Part shown: one piece after another, positions 7,227-17,605 of the stretch
How positions within the stretch are numbered: position 1 is the stretch's first letter
Layout: every line of letters begins with the position of its first letter
Source: a virus
Virus record (IMG/VR): IMGVR_UViG_3300032297_000320
Span: 1-59,403 of that record
Strand: one strand, 5' to 3'
Length of the DNA stretch: 59,403 nucleotides
Made by a program: the position numbers and the translations under genes
The notes under the pieces: generated by a model
Databases searched by the model: none
What the model was told of the DNA's origin: nothing
The model's input: the letters and a program-made list of their open reading frames with translations, nothing else

Positions 7227-8997
7227 GAACTACGGAGACGACTACGGATGGGTACTCGGAGTAGACTACCCGGAATGGGGCAACACTGATGTGTACTGCA
7301 AGACAATCTCAAAGGGATACCTGCTTCCGGGCGAAACACCGCGTGATGCCTACTGGCGTGCAGCTAACGCTGCGGCTAAGCGCCTCTACAAGCCTGAGCT
7401 TGCGGAGAAGTTCTTTGAGTACATCTGGAACAACTGGCTTGGCCTCGCTACACCAGTGCTAGCAAATATGGGTACCGACCGCGGCCTGCCCATCAGCTGT
7501 TTTGGTATTGACGTTGCTGACAGTGTTCACGACATCGGGGCTAAGAACCTCGAGATGATGATGCTAGCCAAACACGGAGGCGGCGTAGGTATCGGAGTCA
7601 ATATGCTTCGTCCATCGGGGTCACCTATCTCCAACAGCAATGGTACTACCGATGGCGTGGTTCCGTTCTGTAAGATCTACGACTCAACTATCCTTGCTAC
7701 TTCTCAGGGTAACGTACGTCGCGGTGCCGCATCTGTCAACCTCAACATCGAGCACGGAGACTTTTGGGATTGGATTGAAATTCGCGAGCCTAAGGGTGAC
7801 GTGAACCGCCAGTCACTGAACCTACACCAGTGTGTAGTTGTGTCAGATAAGTTTATGCGTAAGCTGGAGGATGGCGATGACGAGGCCCGTAAGCGTTGGT
7901 CTAAAGTTATCCAAAAGCGCAAGGCCACTGGTGAGCCTTACATTATGTACCGCGGCAACGTAAACAAGCAGAACCCTGAGCCGTACAAGCACAACGGCCT
8001 GAAGGTTTATATGACCAACATCTGTTCGGAAATCACACTCCACACAGACGAGTCACACAGTTTTGTCTGCTGTCTTTCTTCACTCAACCTCGCTAAGTAC
8101 GACGAGTGGAAGGACACAGATCTAGTCTACTACTCCACGTTCTTCTTGGACGGGGTGCTAGAGGAGTTCATCCAGAAAGCCAAGAATATGAAGGGCTTCG
8201 AAAATTCGGTTCGCTCCGCTGAAAAGGGACGGGCACTTGGACTGGGCGTACTCGGATGGCACACCTACCTGCAGCAACGTGGAGTACCTTTTGAGGGCCT
8301 ACAAGCCCAGCTCGAGACCCGTAAGATTTTCTCCCACATTAAGATGGAGAGCGATCGTGCGAGTCGTGATATGGCACGCATCTACGGCGAGCCTTTGTGG
8401 TGCCGTGGGTTCGGTGTTCGTAACACCCACCTGCGTGCAATCGCACCAACTGTCTCCAACAGCAAACTAAGCGGTAACGTAAGTGCAGGCATTGAGCCGT
8501 GGGCAGCGAATGTGTTTACCGAGCAGTCAGCTAAGGGTACGTTCATTCGTAAAAACCCCACATTGGAGCGCTTACTGAAGAAGATTGGTGCCAACACTAA
8601 AGAGGTGTGGGATCAGATCCTTGCCGACGGAGGTTCTGTTCAGGAGCTTGCTGCGCTTGAGCCTTGGTTCTACCAACGTGGTAAGCTTGTACACCAAGAC
8701 GAACTTGATGCTATGATTGATAGCGTTCCAGTAAAGGATGTGTTCAAGACCTTCAAGGAGATCAACCAGCTTGACCTTGTAATCCAAGCAGGTCTACGTC
8801 AGCAGTACATTGACCAAGCTGTTAGTCTTAACCTTGCGTTTCCATCGGAGGCAACTCCGAAGTGGATCAACCAAGTCCATATGGAGGCTTGGCGTCAAGG
8901 AGTAAAGACGCTGTACTATATGCGAACTGAGTCAGTGCTACGTGGAGATATCGCTAGTAAGGCGATGAACCCCGACTGCTTGAGCTGCGACGGTTAG
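7219..8997 (+). CDS. nrdA: Class I ribonucleoside-diphosphate reductase, alpha subunit
   Basis: A 592-residue catalytic subunit. Visible landmarks are the first redox Cys in PISCFGI (Cys94), the catalytic N-x-C-x-E in NICSEI (Asn267, Cys269, Glu271), Cys residues in FVCCLSSLN (284-285), the radical-transfer tyrosine pair in TLYYMRT (near 566-568), and the C-terminal CLSCDG pair that accepts electrons from thioredoxin or glutaredoxin. It is much shorter than the E. coli enzyme and starts directly with catalytic-core sequence, so the N-terminal ATP-cone (dATP feedback) domain is missing, as is common in phage enzymes. It overlaps the DnaA-like gene by 8 nt and ends upstream of the terminator at 9075. 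Confidence 0.95.
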   Translation: MAKNYGDDYGWVLGVDYPEWGNTDVYCKTISKGYLLPGETPRDAYWRAANAAAKRLYKPELAEKFFEYIWNNWLGLATPVLANMGTDRGLPISCFGIDVADSVHDIGAKNLEMMMLAKHGGGVGIGVNMLRPSGSPISNSNGTTDGVVPFCKIYDSTILATSQGNVRRGAASVNLNIEHGDFWDWIEIREPKGDVNRQSLNLHQCVVVSDKFMRKLEDGDDEARKRWSKVIQKRKATGEPYIMYRGNVNKQNPEPYKHNGLKVYMTNICSEITLHTDESHSFVCCLSSLNLAKYDEWKDTDLVYYSTFFLDGVLEEFIQKAKNMKGFENSVRSAEKGRALGLGVLGWHTYLQQRGVPFEGLQAQLETRKIFSHIKMESDRASRDMARIYGEPLWCRGFGVRNTHLRAIAPTVSNSKLSGNVSAGIEPWAANVFTEQSAKGTFIRKNPTLERLLKKIGANTKEVWDQILADGGSVQELAALEPWFYQRGKLVHQDELDAMIDSVPVKDVFKTFKEINQLDLVIQAGLRQQYIDQAVSLNLAFPSEATPKWINQVHMEAWRQGVKTLYYMRTESVLRGDIASKAMNPDCLSCDG

Positions 8998-9074
8998 AGC
9001 ACTTAGCATACTCGCAGTTACCATCACAAGCTGTTGGTCTAGTTTCACACCAGCCTACCACAGCAGGATCGAGA

Positions 9075-9099
9075 GGCTCGTCGTAAGACGGGCCTTTTT
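9075..9099 (+). terminator. Intrinsic terminator closing the + strand early operon
   Basis: GGCTCGTC (9075-9082), loop GTAA, GACGGGCC (9087-9094), then TTTTT. One U-G wobble in an 8-bp stem. It lies between convergent nrdA and the - strand gene ending at 9102. The 8998-9074 stretch shows no gene. Confidence 0.85.
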
Positions 9100-9101
9100 C
9101 T

Positions 9102-9242
9102 TTAGCCCTGCCCAACGCTTAGCTTACGATAAAGCTTTGACGTTTTGAGCTGTGATGTCTTGGTCTTTGCGTGAACGCCCGGACGCTTTTGCTTGGGCTT
9201 AGCCTTGTAGGTAGAGGCTGTTTGGGTTTTAGTCTTTGCCAT
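9102..9242 (-). CDS. Tiny lysine-rich conserved phage protein
   Basis: A 46-residue, very basic product (MAKTKTQTASTYKAKPKQKR..., GVHAKTKTSQLKTSKLYRKL). The GVHAKTK...KTSK pattern is familiar from small uncharacterised proteins of Bacteroidota phages; function unknown. Its ATG overlaps the stop of the upstream spanin-like gene as TAATG, and its stop lies next to the convergent terminator, making it the last gene of the late block. Confidence 0.7.
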   Translation of the reverse strand: MAKTKTQTASTYKAKPKQKRPGVHAKTKTSQLKTSKLYRKLSVGQG

Positions 9243-9655
9243 TACTTAAATCGATATAGAAACATCATCAGGACAAGTGCCCCTCCTAAAAACAAAAGTA
9301 AATAATTCTTTACCTTTTCTGTTTTACTTTCAGGCTGAACAAGTTGTGGAGGACACTCCGCCTGTACGCTCACGGGGTAGGGAACCTCCTTTACCTGAGT
9401 CTTCACTATCATCTTATCTTTATACTTTGTGATGACAATGCGCACTGTGTCGTTGTCAATCACTGAGGAATCGCCTTCAGTAGGCACGCTGACGGTGTCA
9501 ACCAAATAAACTGGAGGAGTCACAATCGTATCCCATATCGTAACAACCGTGGGCTTCAAGATGGAAGGGTCCTTCTTGGCTGCTTGATTCAGGTGCCAAG
9601 TTGCGCTGCAGCCAGTAAGTAATCCAGCTGCTAATAGAATCGATATGTGTTTCAT
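9242..9655 (-). CDS. Candidate unimolecular spanin (lipoprotein + C-terminal TM)
   Basis: A 137-residue protein with a lipoprotein signal peptide (ISILLAAGLLTGC, lipobox LTGC with Cys16) and one C-terminal membrane span (YLLLFLGGALVLMMFLYRF). A lipid-anchored N terminus in the outer membrane plus a C-terminal inner-membrane span is the defining topology of u-spanins such as T1 gp11, which fuse the two membranes at the last step of lysis; the length is also similar. The middle is beta-rich and Thr/Val-rich (DTIVTPPVYLVDTVSV). Family membership is inferred from topology, not homology. It lies at the distal end of the late transcript, separate from the holin and endolysin genes. Confidence 0.6.
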   Translation of the reverse strand: MKHISILLAAGLLTGCSATWHLNQAAKKDPSILKPTVVTIWDTIVTPPVYLVDTVSVPTEGDSSVIDNDTVRIVITKYKDKMIVKTQVKEVPYPVSVQAECPPQLVQPESKTEKVKNYLLLFLGGALVLMMFLYRFK

Positions 9656-12600
9656 TAGAGTTCATTTATTTTATAGTTTTCATATGCTTTCTGGAACTTA
9701 GCTAGTTGTGCGTAGCGCATACGCTCCAATTCTAGTAACCTATCCTCCTTAGTGTTTTCGTCCTTAATGTTTTCTGCAGCCTTCTCCATCTTTCTGATAT
9801 TACGAAGAGCCTTGTCTACAGACTTAGATACCACATACATAGAGCGAACCTTTGATGCATCCTTAGGCTCTAGTTTGTTTGCCTTGGCCTCGTCCATAAA
9901 CTGATTGACCTCAATGCGCCTATCAAAGTAAGACTGAAGGTCTACAAACTTACGGGGCTGTCCATAGAATACACGAGCAAAGGGAACTTGATTTGATTCC
10001 ATCTGATCCCAATTGCCAGTGACAACATTAGAAACAGATTCTGTAGTGCGCAATCCAAATCGTCCTGCACCACCGCTAAGCGTCTCAATTACAAAGTCAA
10101 TCTTATCAGGATTGATGTCAACGATTCCACTCCTAAACTCAGATCCACCAGTCAATTTATTGAGCTGCTTAGCAATCCAAACACTTTGAGGTGTAGCACC
10201 CTTACGACCTAGTTCTGACTCTGGCTTAGGTGTTGGGTCAGTTGGGAAGTTCTCATTATAAATCGTACGCCCGAAGTAGTCTTCGTTAAGTGCAAGAGAC
10301 AACGGAATCTGTCCAATTGTTGGCGTAACAAACTTGATGAGCCAAGAGGATAAGTCCTCGCTAGATGGGAAGTTAATCGGTGAGAACGAACCAATGGCGG
10401 CCTCAAAGATGTTTGATGCAACCTCGCCCACAGACTTGATTCCCTGTCCTGCGTCAGCCATTGCATTTCCTGCAACGTAAAAGACGTTAAGACCATATGG
10501 AAGAGGAATCTTAATATAGTCCTTTCCGTTCGGAGCCATAATGATTATGTTACGCTCCTTCTCAAAGTCTGGAATCTTAGAGTAGAATGACTTGTCATCC
10601 TCATCGTCATCACTAATAAGTTCGTTGATGATTGACATAATGCTTCCAGCCACAAACATTGAGATAGCAATCTTCTGTGCGTTAGTAACCTGAAGCGAAC
10701 GAGTTCCGTCGTCGTTCTTCTTGAATTGAGGCTTAAGGCTTCGAACCAAGCGGGATGTACCCTGAACAGACGCGTTGAAGAACAGATACAAAGAGTTAGC
10801 AACGGGACCAATTGATCCGCTCTTATTGAAGTTAACAGTCAAGCCCTTCGCTAGCTCTGCTGCCTTTTCTCTTGCTAGACCTGCCTTTCGAGACTCAATG
10901 TATGCAGCTAAACGAACACCATTCTCTACAGAAGTGTTGATGCGCTCGACAAAGTTTCCAGCAGCCTGAAGAGCACCATCGCCCTTGCCGCTCATAAGCT
11001 TGTCTACATCCTTACGGAGTTCATCCACAGATTTGCTGTAGAACCACTCCGTCTTAGCGCCATCTTCAATAAACTCGCTATAGTAACGCTCAAATTCATT
11101 GGTTGCCTGAGCATCTTTACCAGACATCTTAAAGATTGCCTTGATTGAAGGGAATACAGACTTTACAATCTTACTAGTAATGTTCTTGCCTTTAAGTAGG
11201 CCACCCTCAATCTCTTGTTCGCTCACAGCATTAACAACAGCAACCTGAATGTCTCGAGAGAAGTTGCGAAGTACAAACTCAGGGTCGTACGTAGTGATGA
11301 ATGAACTCAACAATCGGTTGAATCTACCCAATGACTTCACTAGGAAGTCTGCCTTTACCACATTCGCACCCCGAAGTGCCTCTGCAAGTTTAGGGTCTGC
11401 AAACTGAACAAACTTATATTCGCCATCAATACGAACAGCAAAATTTCTGTCGTCAAGTACGTAGTCCGATATCGTCTTTGCTACATCCTTGATTCCTTTT
11501 GTTGTGGCCTTCTTCTTATACTCCTTGTTTACAGATGGGTCAATAACCTTCCAGATGTCATCGTTGGGGTTCTCCTTGGCAAGTTTGTACAACTTCTGAG
11601 CAACCTCATTCTTACGAGCACGAATAATCGTAGATTGATTCTGAGCAACAGCATTTAAGAATGGAGAGTCCGCCTTAGACTTACGGCCCATTGCACGCTT
11701 CTCCCGACCGCGAACCTCAAGCCCACGACCTCCACCAATTATCTCACTTGCTGAATCCTCTCCCTCAAACCCACGTAGTGGTACGTAGTATTTATACGTA
11801 TCCTCAAAAGCAAGTAGGGTATCAAATGTTTCAAGGCCAAAGTCAAACATACGACTACGTGTGTCTGCGATGATTTCTTGCGTTCCCTTTACTGCATCGC
11901 GAAGTGCAGGTTTTAGGGAGTTAATGTTTGGATTGTATGAGTCGAGCCCATATGAGTTAAGAATAGCTTGAGCCTCAGCATCGGTCATACCAGAGCCAGC
12001 ATTCTCTCGGGTGTACTGAGTAAAGAATTGGTTTGGAGTGAGTCCGTATATTGATAGTATATCGTTCAACTCCTTTGTGCTGATACCTCCCTTTGCTGTT
12101 CCTGCCTCTAGCTCTCGATAAGTTTCTGGGTCTATGCCAGCTAACTGAGCAGCCTCTGACGGCTTTAGATTGTTCTTTTTACGTAGGTCAGTAATAGATT
12201 CTGCAATGTCAGTACGCTGTACTCGGATGTATCTGTTACGCTCTTGAGCGTGAAGAGCATAAAGAAGATCATCAAACTCTTCAAGAGTTACTCCTGCTTT
12301 CTTGACATTAGCAACGACATCCTCTGCTTTCTTCGTTGACTCTGCAATGTCATTCGCTGCCTTTCCGTGCATCAAAATCTCAGCATTACGGAAGTCTTGG
12401 TCAAGACCTACTGGCTTACTAGTTGAATACTCAACATCTTCCTGAAGCTGTATTACACCATAAAGTCGGTCCTGAATTGCAATGCGAGCAAGGTCAGTAT
12501 AGCGCTCCATAGGAGTTCTGTCTCGCTGCTGCCAAGACTTAGAGTCCGCTAGTTGGTCCTCAATGTCGTAGTTTATCTGTGAGGCTTGGAAACCAAGCTG

Positions 12601-15600
12601 CACCTTCTCTTTCGATGAGCTGTCTAATAGTTCATCGTATGGCTTGTTTGCCCGACGAGAAGATGACTCTGATAGTTCTGAGTCTAGAGCGTTATTACGC
12701 TCATCAAGAATTTCTAAGGCTTGGTTGAGAAGCTTAAGCGCACCTTCCCTTCCATCTCCTTCGTAGCGTTTGGAATCCCGCGCTTCTTGAAGAATTCGTC
12801 CATAATAGTCCTCGGACTCTCTGTCTGAGTTGGGGAACTTGATTTCTGCTTCATAGTACTTGATTGATTTTTCATCGATTAGGTTGTTTTCTTGAGCAAA
12901 TGTAAGTAGATTATCTAAATTATCACGCAACTGATCCATAGAAGTTTCTTCGCTAGGAATCATTGCAAGGCTAAATGACTTCTCAGATACCACATACGTG
13001 AATCCACCACCAAATCCGTAATCGTTAAGTGCGTTGATAATTTGCTTTGCAGATGCGTCGCTATTAGCGTTAAATGTTACCTCACTTCCTTCTGCTCCAG
13101 ACTTGTATTCCACAAGCATAACTCCGTTTTGGAAGTCTTCCTTCTTTACGGGTGCCATAATACCCGCAACAGCAGACATAGCAAGGATGTCTTCCTTGTT
13201 GCCAGCAATAGCAGGGCGCATTGATACCTCCTGAGTAACAGAGTTTAACTCGGAGTCGTACCAGCCGCCAATAGTCTTTTCGATTCCGTATACTTGAACA
13301 TCAAACTTTTTTGCGATGTCCCTAAATCCCTTAACAAAGCGCTCAAATGATGGCTTCTTATACTCATCGCGAGCTTCAGATATCTCGTTAACGTACTTAG
13401 CACGATATGGGGCAATGCCTACAATAGACTTGACAATATTGTTGTTAATCTCAAGGTTGTTTGCTGATGCACCACCAGTGACGACAGCACGAGCGGCACG
13501 AATCTTAATTCGCTTCTTAAGCTCTGGGTCGCCCTTCTCTTCAGCCATCTTAGAACGATAATCGCCAAAGACATTTCGTACGTCTACGAACTCATTAAGA
13601 ATCTTTAGGTCCTTGAATCCAGTGATAATCCAAGGGTATGCGGGGTGAATCTTAGCGCCTTCAATTGTACGAGAATCTTTGACCTCCATCTTCTTTGGGT
13701 CAAACTCAAGGACAGCAACAATGTCACCGTACTGAGCATTTGCAAGCAGGGGCTCATTGACGTAGTCTAGGATAGTTTCAATTCTAGGCAAACCAAATCG
13801 CTTGTTGGCCTCCGCAGAAAACAGAGCCTCATTAAACTCTGCACGAACTTCATATCCAACCTTCTTTGGGCCATCGTTTGGCATAAGGTTCTTAAGTTCG
13901 GACAGCTTCTTGATTTGAAGTGGCAAACCTTTCTCCTCTAGCGCTGACTCAATTGGTTTCTTCTTTAACTTGGAGTTGATATACTCAACAAGTTCAGCCT
14001 CAGTAGCACGCTTGTCCTTAACAGCCTTATTAACTTCCTCAAGCATATAGCCCCAAAACTGAAAGTTGCCACGGATTCCACGGCTGTCCTGAGACATAAG
14101 CAATACTCGTCCATCAAACTTCTTGAGCTTGCTCAATATCTTCTTTGCTGTTTTTTCGTCGGTGAATGCCCAACCTCCTTCTCCGAGGAGCGGGTAAAAC
14201 ACACCACCATCAAAGGTATATGTAACCCCCGTTGGTGACTTCACAGTGCCTGTAACAGCAAGGTCCATAGCATATGTTATTGCTGGCTTGCCCACATATT
14301 CGCTAAGGTCTGCAAATTGTATTTTTTCCTTATTAAATGTGCGATTAACATACGAATCATCCTTGCCTTGCCTAGAGCTAGACTCTGAAACAGAAGGTAT
14401 AGATGTAGTCGCCTCAGACTCTAGTCCAGTGTATGTTTGATCGTCAATTGATGAGTCAAACAATGCCCCAGAGAACGAGTTCATAAAGTCAATAAACTCA
14501 CCACGAGTATTCAACTTTAGGGCAGGTGATATTTTACCAATGAAGTTGTTTAACCACTGAATAAGCTTGTCCATAGTGGACTTACTGATGCGATTACCGC
14601 TAAGGGCAATCATTCCAGCAGTTTGTGCTATGAACTCTTCAGGACTCTCTTTTGCTGTGTATTCGCCATCATTTACGAACTGCTCTACCTCATCTGCTAA
14701 CTGCTTATCTTGAGCAGAACCAGTGCGCAATACACGCAGGATTCCATCTTTAAATTCAGATGCTACCTTCTCCCTTGTTTGTTGGTTACCTTTAGAGAAT
14801 CTAGATACAAATGCCGCGTGGAATACTTCGTGGAATGGGTCCGACAGAAGCATATCCTCGAGGTTAATATGTATTTCATTACGGCTAGGAATAAACCTTC
14901 CGCCATCTCTTGCGGCATCAGAAGCCCCACTTGCAGAAACTTCATTCATTGCAGCATCAAACTCTTCTCTGCTGTTATGTACGACAACCTTGGTCTTTAG
15001 TCCTAAACGAGCAAGTAACTTCTTAGCCATAGATACAGCTGCTGTTGCTTGATCCTTAGATACAATGCCTTTGGGTGTCTCCTTTTCCGCGGCGGGTTGT
15101 TTCTCAGCCTCCTCTGTTGTTGGTTCGGCTACAGGTTCGGCTACGGGTTCGGCAACGGGGCGCTCTTTTGCGGGTACCTTTTCTTTGGTTGTTACCTCAC
15201 GAGTAATAGTCTCGTACTCCTGAAGCCAGATTACTTCTGGAACATCTCCAATCTGTTTTTTGCGAGCATCAATAGCGATGTCCATCGCAAGTTCTGGGCG
15301 GTTTATCACACTGATGCGGACTGAAGAAATATCCTGTCCCTTTGGCGTCTTTGGACGCATCACAACACCAGTGAGATTTCCGTCTGCGTCAAATATTGAC
15401 TCTACGTATTCAAGACCTAAGATGTTATCAGCAACACGAGCCTGACGACCAACCTCTTGTTTGGTTGCTTTATCGTATGTTACAACATCAATCGAACCGT
15501 CTTCTTGAGTTTCGATTACTGATGTTTGACCATCGGTTTCTGTGCCAACAGCAACCTCAAGGTTATTTAACCTTTCGAAGAGGCGGAACTTCCCGCGTCG

Positions 15601-17595
15601 GACTTCTGGCTCGACAACCGTGCGGCTACCCGCTCGAGGAGCTCCAACTGGGACTTCTTCGGTAACTTGTTCAGTTGTAGTAATTGTTTTGTTGTCATAG
15701 TACTCTAGTTCGTCAAATTTATCTTCTAGTGTTTGGATGTACGCCTGCTTTGCGTCTGCAGGAATGTCAGACTTGTCTATGTCCTCAATAAGCTGAAGGA
15801 TGCGCTCCTGCGCTGCCTCAGCGTCTGATTGTTCTACCTCATCTCCTCGCTCTACAGCTTGGAGTGTGGCATCCATACCAATGGACTCAAGTATTAGTTT
15901 TTCACGTGCTTGAAGTACTCGATCTGCTGGAGTCGCTTCTTTGCCTGCTCCTTCGATAGGTTGGGCTTCGATAGCGGCTTCCCCTTCTGCGATAGGACTT
16001 GGTATCCCTGTTTCTTTTTGACTATCATACTCGTAGACTTTAATGTTGGGGTCGTACTTAGATTCAATCTTTGTCTTCTCGGAGTAAATTTGTTTTACTT
16101 TCTCCTGAAGCGCATCTTTTGATTGCTCATTCTTGAGTTCTGGATAAATCAACTGAGCCATAGAAAGCTCTTGATTCAATGAAATAACATTGTTGCGATC
16201 TTCTTCACTGAACTCCTCGTAAAAAGATGCAAGATTATTTTCTACCTGCTTAAGTTCTGCAAGTTTATTGATGATTTGACCCTTAACTACAGCCTTTTCT
16301 GATGCGCTAGTATTGGGGTCTTGGTGAACATCATACAAATCATTTATCTCTTCTGAGATATTACGACGCTTGTTAATGTTATTTGCTGTTCCTATTGCAC
16401 TAGGCCCCTTTGATAAAAGAGTAATTGGAGAACCAATTGCAGAGCCAAGAATGAATGCGTCCGCCATCCCATAGACGTTACTCTTGGAAAACATATCTTC
16501 TCCAAAAACGAGTGCATCCATAGCATTGCTAGAAATCTCAACAGCAAGCTCTTCGAGACCCTCTTGAAAACCTTCGGTTGCTACATCTTTGCCTACTTGC
16601 TTAGCGGCTTGAAGTGTTGGGCGAGTTGATTTAGCAATATCAGACACTAACCCTTTACGGAACCCACCGCGGATCAAGTCATCAACGCTAGTGCGGAACA
16701 TAAGCTCAGATGCAATCTCACCAGTGCCCTTGTATGTGGCAACAGCTAAATTAGTAACTGCATCAATAAAGTCATCCTCAGGATTCTTTTCAGCAGCATC
16801 AAGATACGCTTGACCAGCTGACGACATACCGAGAGGGACCATAGGCGCTACATCCTCAGCAATCTTTTTAACCAACTTTGTACGTGGCGCAAGTATAGAA
16901 CCAGTTCTTAGTCCTGCAGCGGTTGCTCCTTCAGCAGCCATCGTAGCACGACCAATAGCTCCCATAGCATACATCTGAGGTATTTGACGACCAGCCTCAA
17001 ACGCAATAAGTTTAGCTCCAATTAAAGGGTTCTCTTGAAATGTTTCTACGATACCCTTTCCAATTGTTTCCTCTCCAACATATTCCGACTGAAGTCGTTC
17101 TTTTTCTTGGTTTAGTGGCTCAAGAAGTTTTGCTGAGTTTGAGGAAAAGTAGTTTGTGTTGTTACCAAGAAGTAATGTCTCTACAGCTCTGTTCAAAAAC
17201 GTGTTTGCAGAAACAACACCTTCGGCAATAGATTGACCAACGTATGAGCCAATGTCGGCAAACTTTTGTGCTTGTGCAGCACGCTGTTCTTCAATTACTT
17301 GCTGTCGAGTTTTTTGTGGCTCTTTATCCTTAGTTCCTTCAAACTTGGGAACTTCACCGAAAGGAGCAGGGACTTCAGCTAATGTAGCCGAAGCAGAAAG
17401 TTCTTCCGAAAAGAGTGAATCGGATGCCTCGGAAGATTCTTTTTTTTTTACGTCAAGATTTACCTGATCAGCATACACTGGGTACTTTTCAACCATCTTA
17501 CCAACCAATAGCGAGTCGTCAACGTCAGCATATTGTGGATACTTTGACTTTACCTTAGCCGCAAATTCAGCTACTGATAACTTAGGTTCTGGCAT
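9655..17595 (-). CDS. Giant polyvalent virion protein (metallopeptidase motif, LPD38-like C terminus)
   Basis: A 2646-residue protein, the largest in the window. The N terminus (KLSVAEFAAKVKSKYPQYAD) is a short module common at the start of phage large polyvalent proteins. Residues 919-923 read HEVFH, a zinc-peptidase HExxH motif. A Pro/Val/Ala/Glu repeat (PVAEPVAEPVAEP) lies near 810. An XRE-like helix-turn-helix (about 1795-1850: SITDLRKKNNLKPSEAAQLA... TYRELEAG) is embedded in the chain. The C-terminal ~400 residues (SLYLFFNASVQGTSRLVRSL) resemble large-polyvalent-protein domain 38. Such proteins are packaged in the capsid and ejected with DNA. It lies among the internal virion protein genes; its exact enzymatic role is unknown. 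Confidence 0.75.
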   Translation of the reverse strand: MPEPKLSVAEFAAKVKSKYPQYADVDDSLLVGKMVEKYPVYADQVNLDVKKKESSEASDSLFSEELSASATLAEVPAPFGEVPKFEGTKDKEPQKTRQQVIEEQRAAQAQKFADIGSYVGQSIAEGVVSANTFLNRAVETLLLGNNTNYFSSNSAKLLEPLNQEKERLQSEYVGEETIGKGIVETFQENPLIGAKLIAFEAGRQIPQMYAMGAIGRATMAAEGATAAGLRTGSILAPRTKLVKKIAEDVAPMVPLGMSSAGQAYLDAAEKNPEDDFIDAVTNLAVATYKGTGEIASELMFRTSVDDLIRGGFRKGLVSDIAKSTRPTLQAAKQVGKDVATEGFQEGLEELAVEISSNAMDALVFGEDMFSKSNVYGMADAFILGSAIGSPITLLSKGPSAIGTANNINKRRNISEEINDLYDVHQDPNTSASEKAVVKGQIINKLAELKQVENNLASFYEEFSEEDRNNVISLNQELSMAQLIYPELKNEQSKDALQEKVKQIYSEKTKIESKYDPNIKVYEYDSQKETGIPSPIAEGEAAIEAQPIEGAGKEATPADRVLQAREKLILESIGMDATLQAVERGDEVEQSDAEAAQERILQLIEDIDKSDIPADAKQAYIQTLEDKFDELEYYDNKTITTTEQVTEEVPVGAPRAGSRTVVEPEVRRGKFRLFERLNNLEVAVGTETDGQTSVIETQEDGSIDVVTYDKATKQEVGRQARVADNILGLEYVESIFDADGNLTGVVMRPKTPKGQDISSVRISVINRPELAMDIAIDARKKQIGDVPEVIWLQEYETITREVTTKEKVPAKERPVAEPVAEPVAEPTTEEAEKQPAAEKETPKGIVSKDQATAAVSMAKKLLARLGLKTKVVVHNSREEFDAAMNEVSASGASDAARDGGRFIPSRNEIHINLEDMLLSDPFHEVFHAAFVSRFSKGNQQTREKVASEFKDGILRVLRTGSAQDKQLADEVEQFVNDGEYTAKESPEEFIAQTAGMIALSGNRISKSTMDKLIQWLNNFIGKISPALKLNTRGEFIDFMNSFSGALFDSSIDDQTYTGLESEATTSIPSVSESSSRQGKDDSYVNRTFNKEKIQFADLSEYVGKPAITYAMDLAVTGTVKSPTGVTYTFDGGVFYPLLGEGGWAFTDEKTAKKILSKLKKFDGRVLLMSQDSRGIRGNFQFWGYMLEEVNKAVKDKRATEAELVEYINSKLKKKPIESALEEKGLPLQIKKLSELKNLMPNDGPKKVGYEVRAEFNEALFSAEANKRFGLPRIETILDYVNEPLLANAQYGDIVAVLEFDPKKMEVKDSRTIEGAKIHPAYPWIITGFKDLKILNEFVDVRNVFGDYRSKMAEEKGDPELKKRIKIRAARAVVTGGASANNLEINNNIVKSIVGIAPYRAKYVNEISEARDEYKKPSFERFVKGFRDIAKKFDVQVYGIEKTIGGWYDSELNSVTQEVSMRPAIAGNKEDILAMSAVAGIMAPVKKEDFQNGVMLVEYKSGAEGSEVTFNANSDASAKQIINALNDYGFGGGFTYVVSEKSFSLAMIPSEETSMDQLRDNLDNLLTFAQENNLIDEKSIKYYEAEIKFPNSDRESEDYYGRILQEARDSKRYEGDGREGALKLLNQALEILDERNNALDSELSESSSRRANKPYDELLDSSSKEKVQLGFQASQINYDIEDQLADSKSWQQRDRTPMERYTDLARIAIQDRLYGVIQLQEDVEYSTSKPVGLDQDFRNAEILMHGKAANDIAESTKKAEDVVANVKKAGVTLEEFDDLLYALHAQERNRYIRVQRTDIAESITDLRKKNNLKPSEAAQLAGIDPETYRELEAGTAKGGISTKELNDILSIYGLTPNQFFTQYTRENAGSGMTDAEAQAILNSYGLDSYNPNINSLKPALRDAVKGTQEIIADTRSRMFDFGLETFDTLLAFEDTYKYYVPLRGFEGEDSASEIIGGGRGLEVRGREKRAMGRKSKADSPFLNAVAQNQSTIIRARKNEVAQKLYKLAKENPNDDIWKVIDPSVNKEYKKKATTKGIKDVAKTISDYVLDDRNFAVRIDGEYKFVQFADPKLAEALRGANVVKADFLVKSLGRFNRLLSSFITTYDPEFVLRNFSRDIQVAVVNAVSEQEIEGGLLKGKNITSKIVKSVFPSIKAIFKMSGKDAQATNEFERYYSEFIEDGAKTEWFYSKSVDELRKDVDKLMSGKGDGALQAAGNFVERINTSVENGVRLAAYIESRKAGLAREKAAELAKGLTVNFNKSGSIGPVANSLYLFFNASVQGTSRLVRSLKPQFKKNDDGTRSLQVTNAQKIAISMFVAGSIMSIINELISDDDEDDKSFYSKIPDFEKERNIIIMAPNGKDYIKIPLPYGLNVFYVAGNAMADAGQGIKSVGEVASNIFEAAIGSFSPINFPSSEDLSSWLIKFVTPTIGQIPLSLALNEDYFGRTIYNENFPTDPTPKPESELGRKGATPQSVWIAKQLNKLTGGSEFRSGIVDINPDKIDFVIETLSGGAGRFGLRTTESVSNVVTGNWDQMESNQVPFARVFYGQPRKFVDLQSYFDRRIEVNQFMDEAKANKLEPKDASKVRSMYVVSKSVDKALRNIRKMEKAAENIKDENTKEDRLLELERMRYAQLAKFQKAYENYKINEL

Positions 17596-17605
17596 ATCTT
17601 AACGT

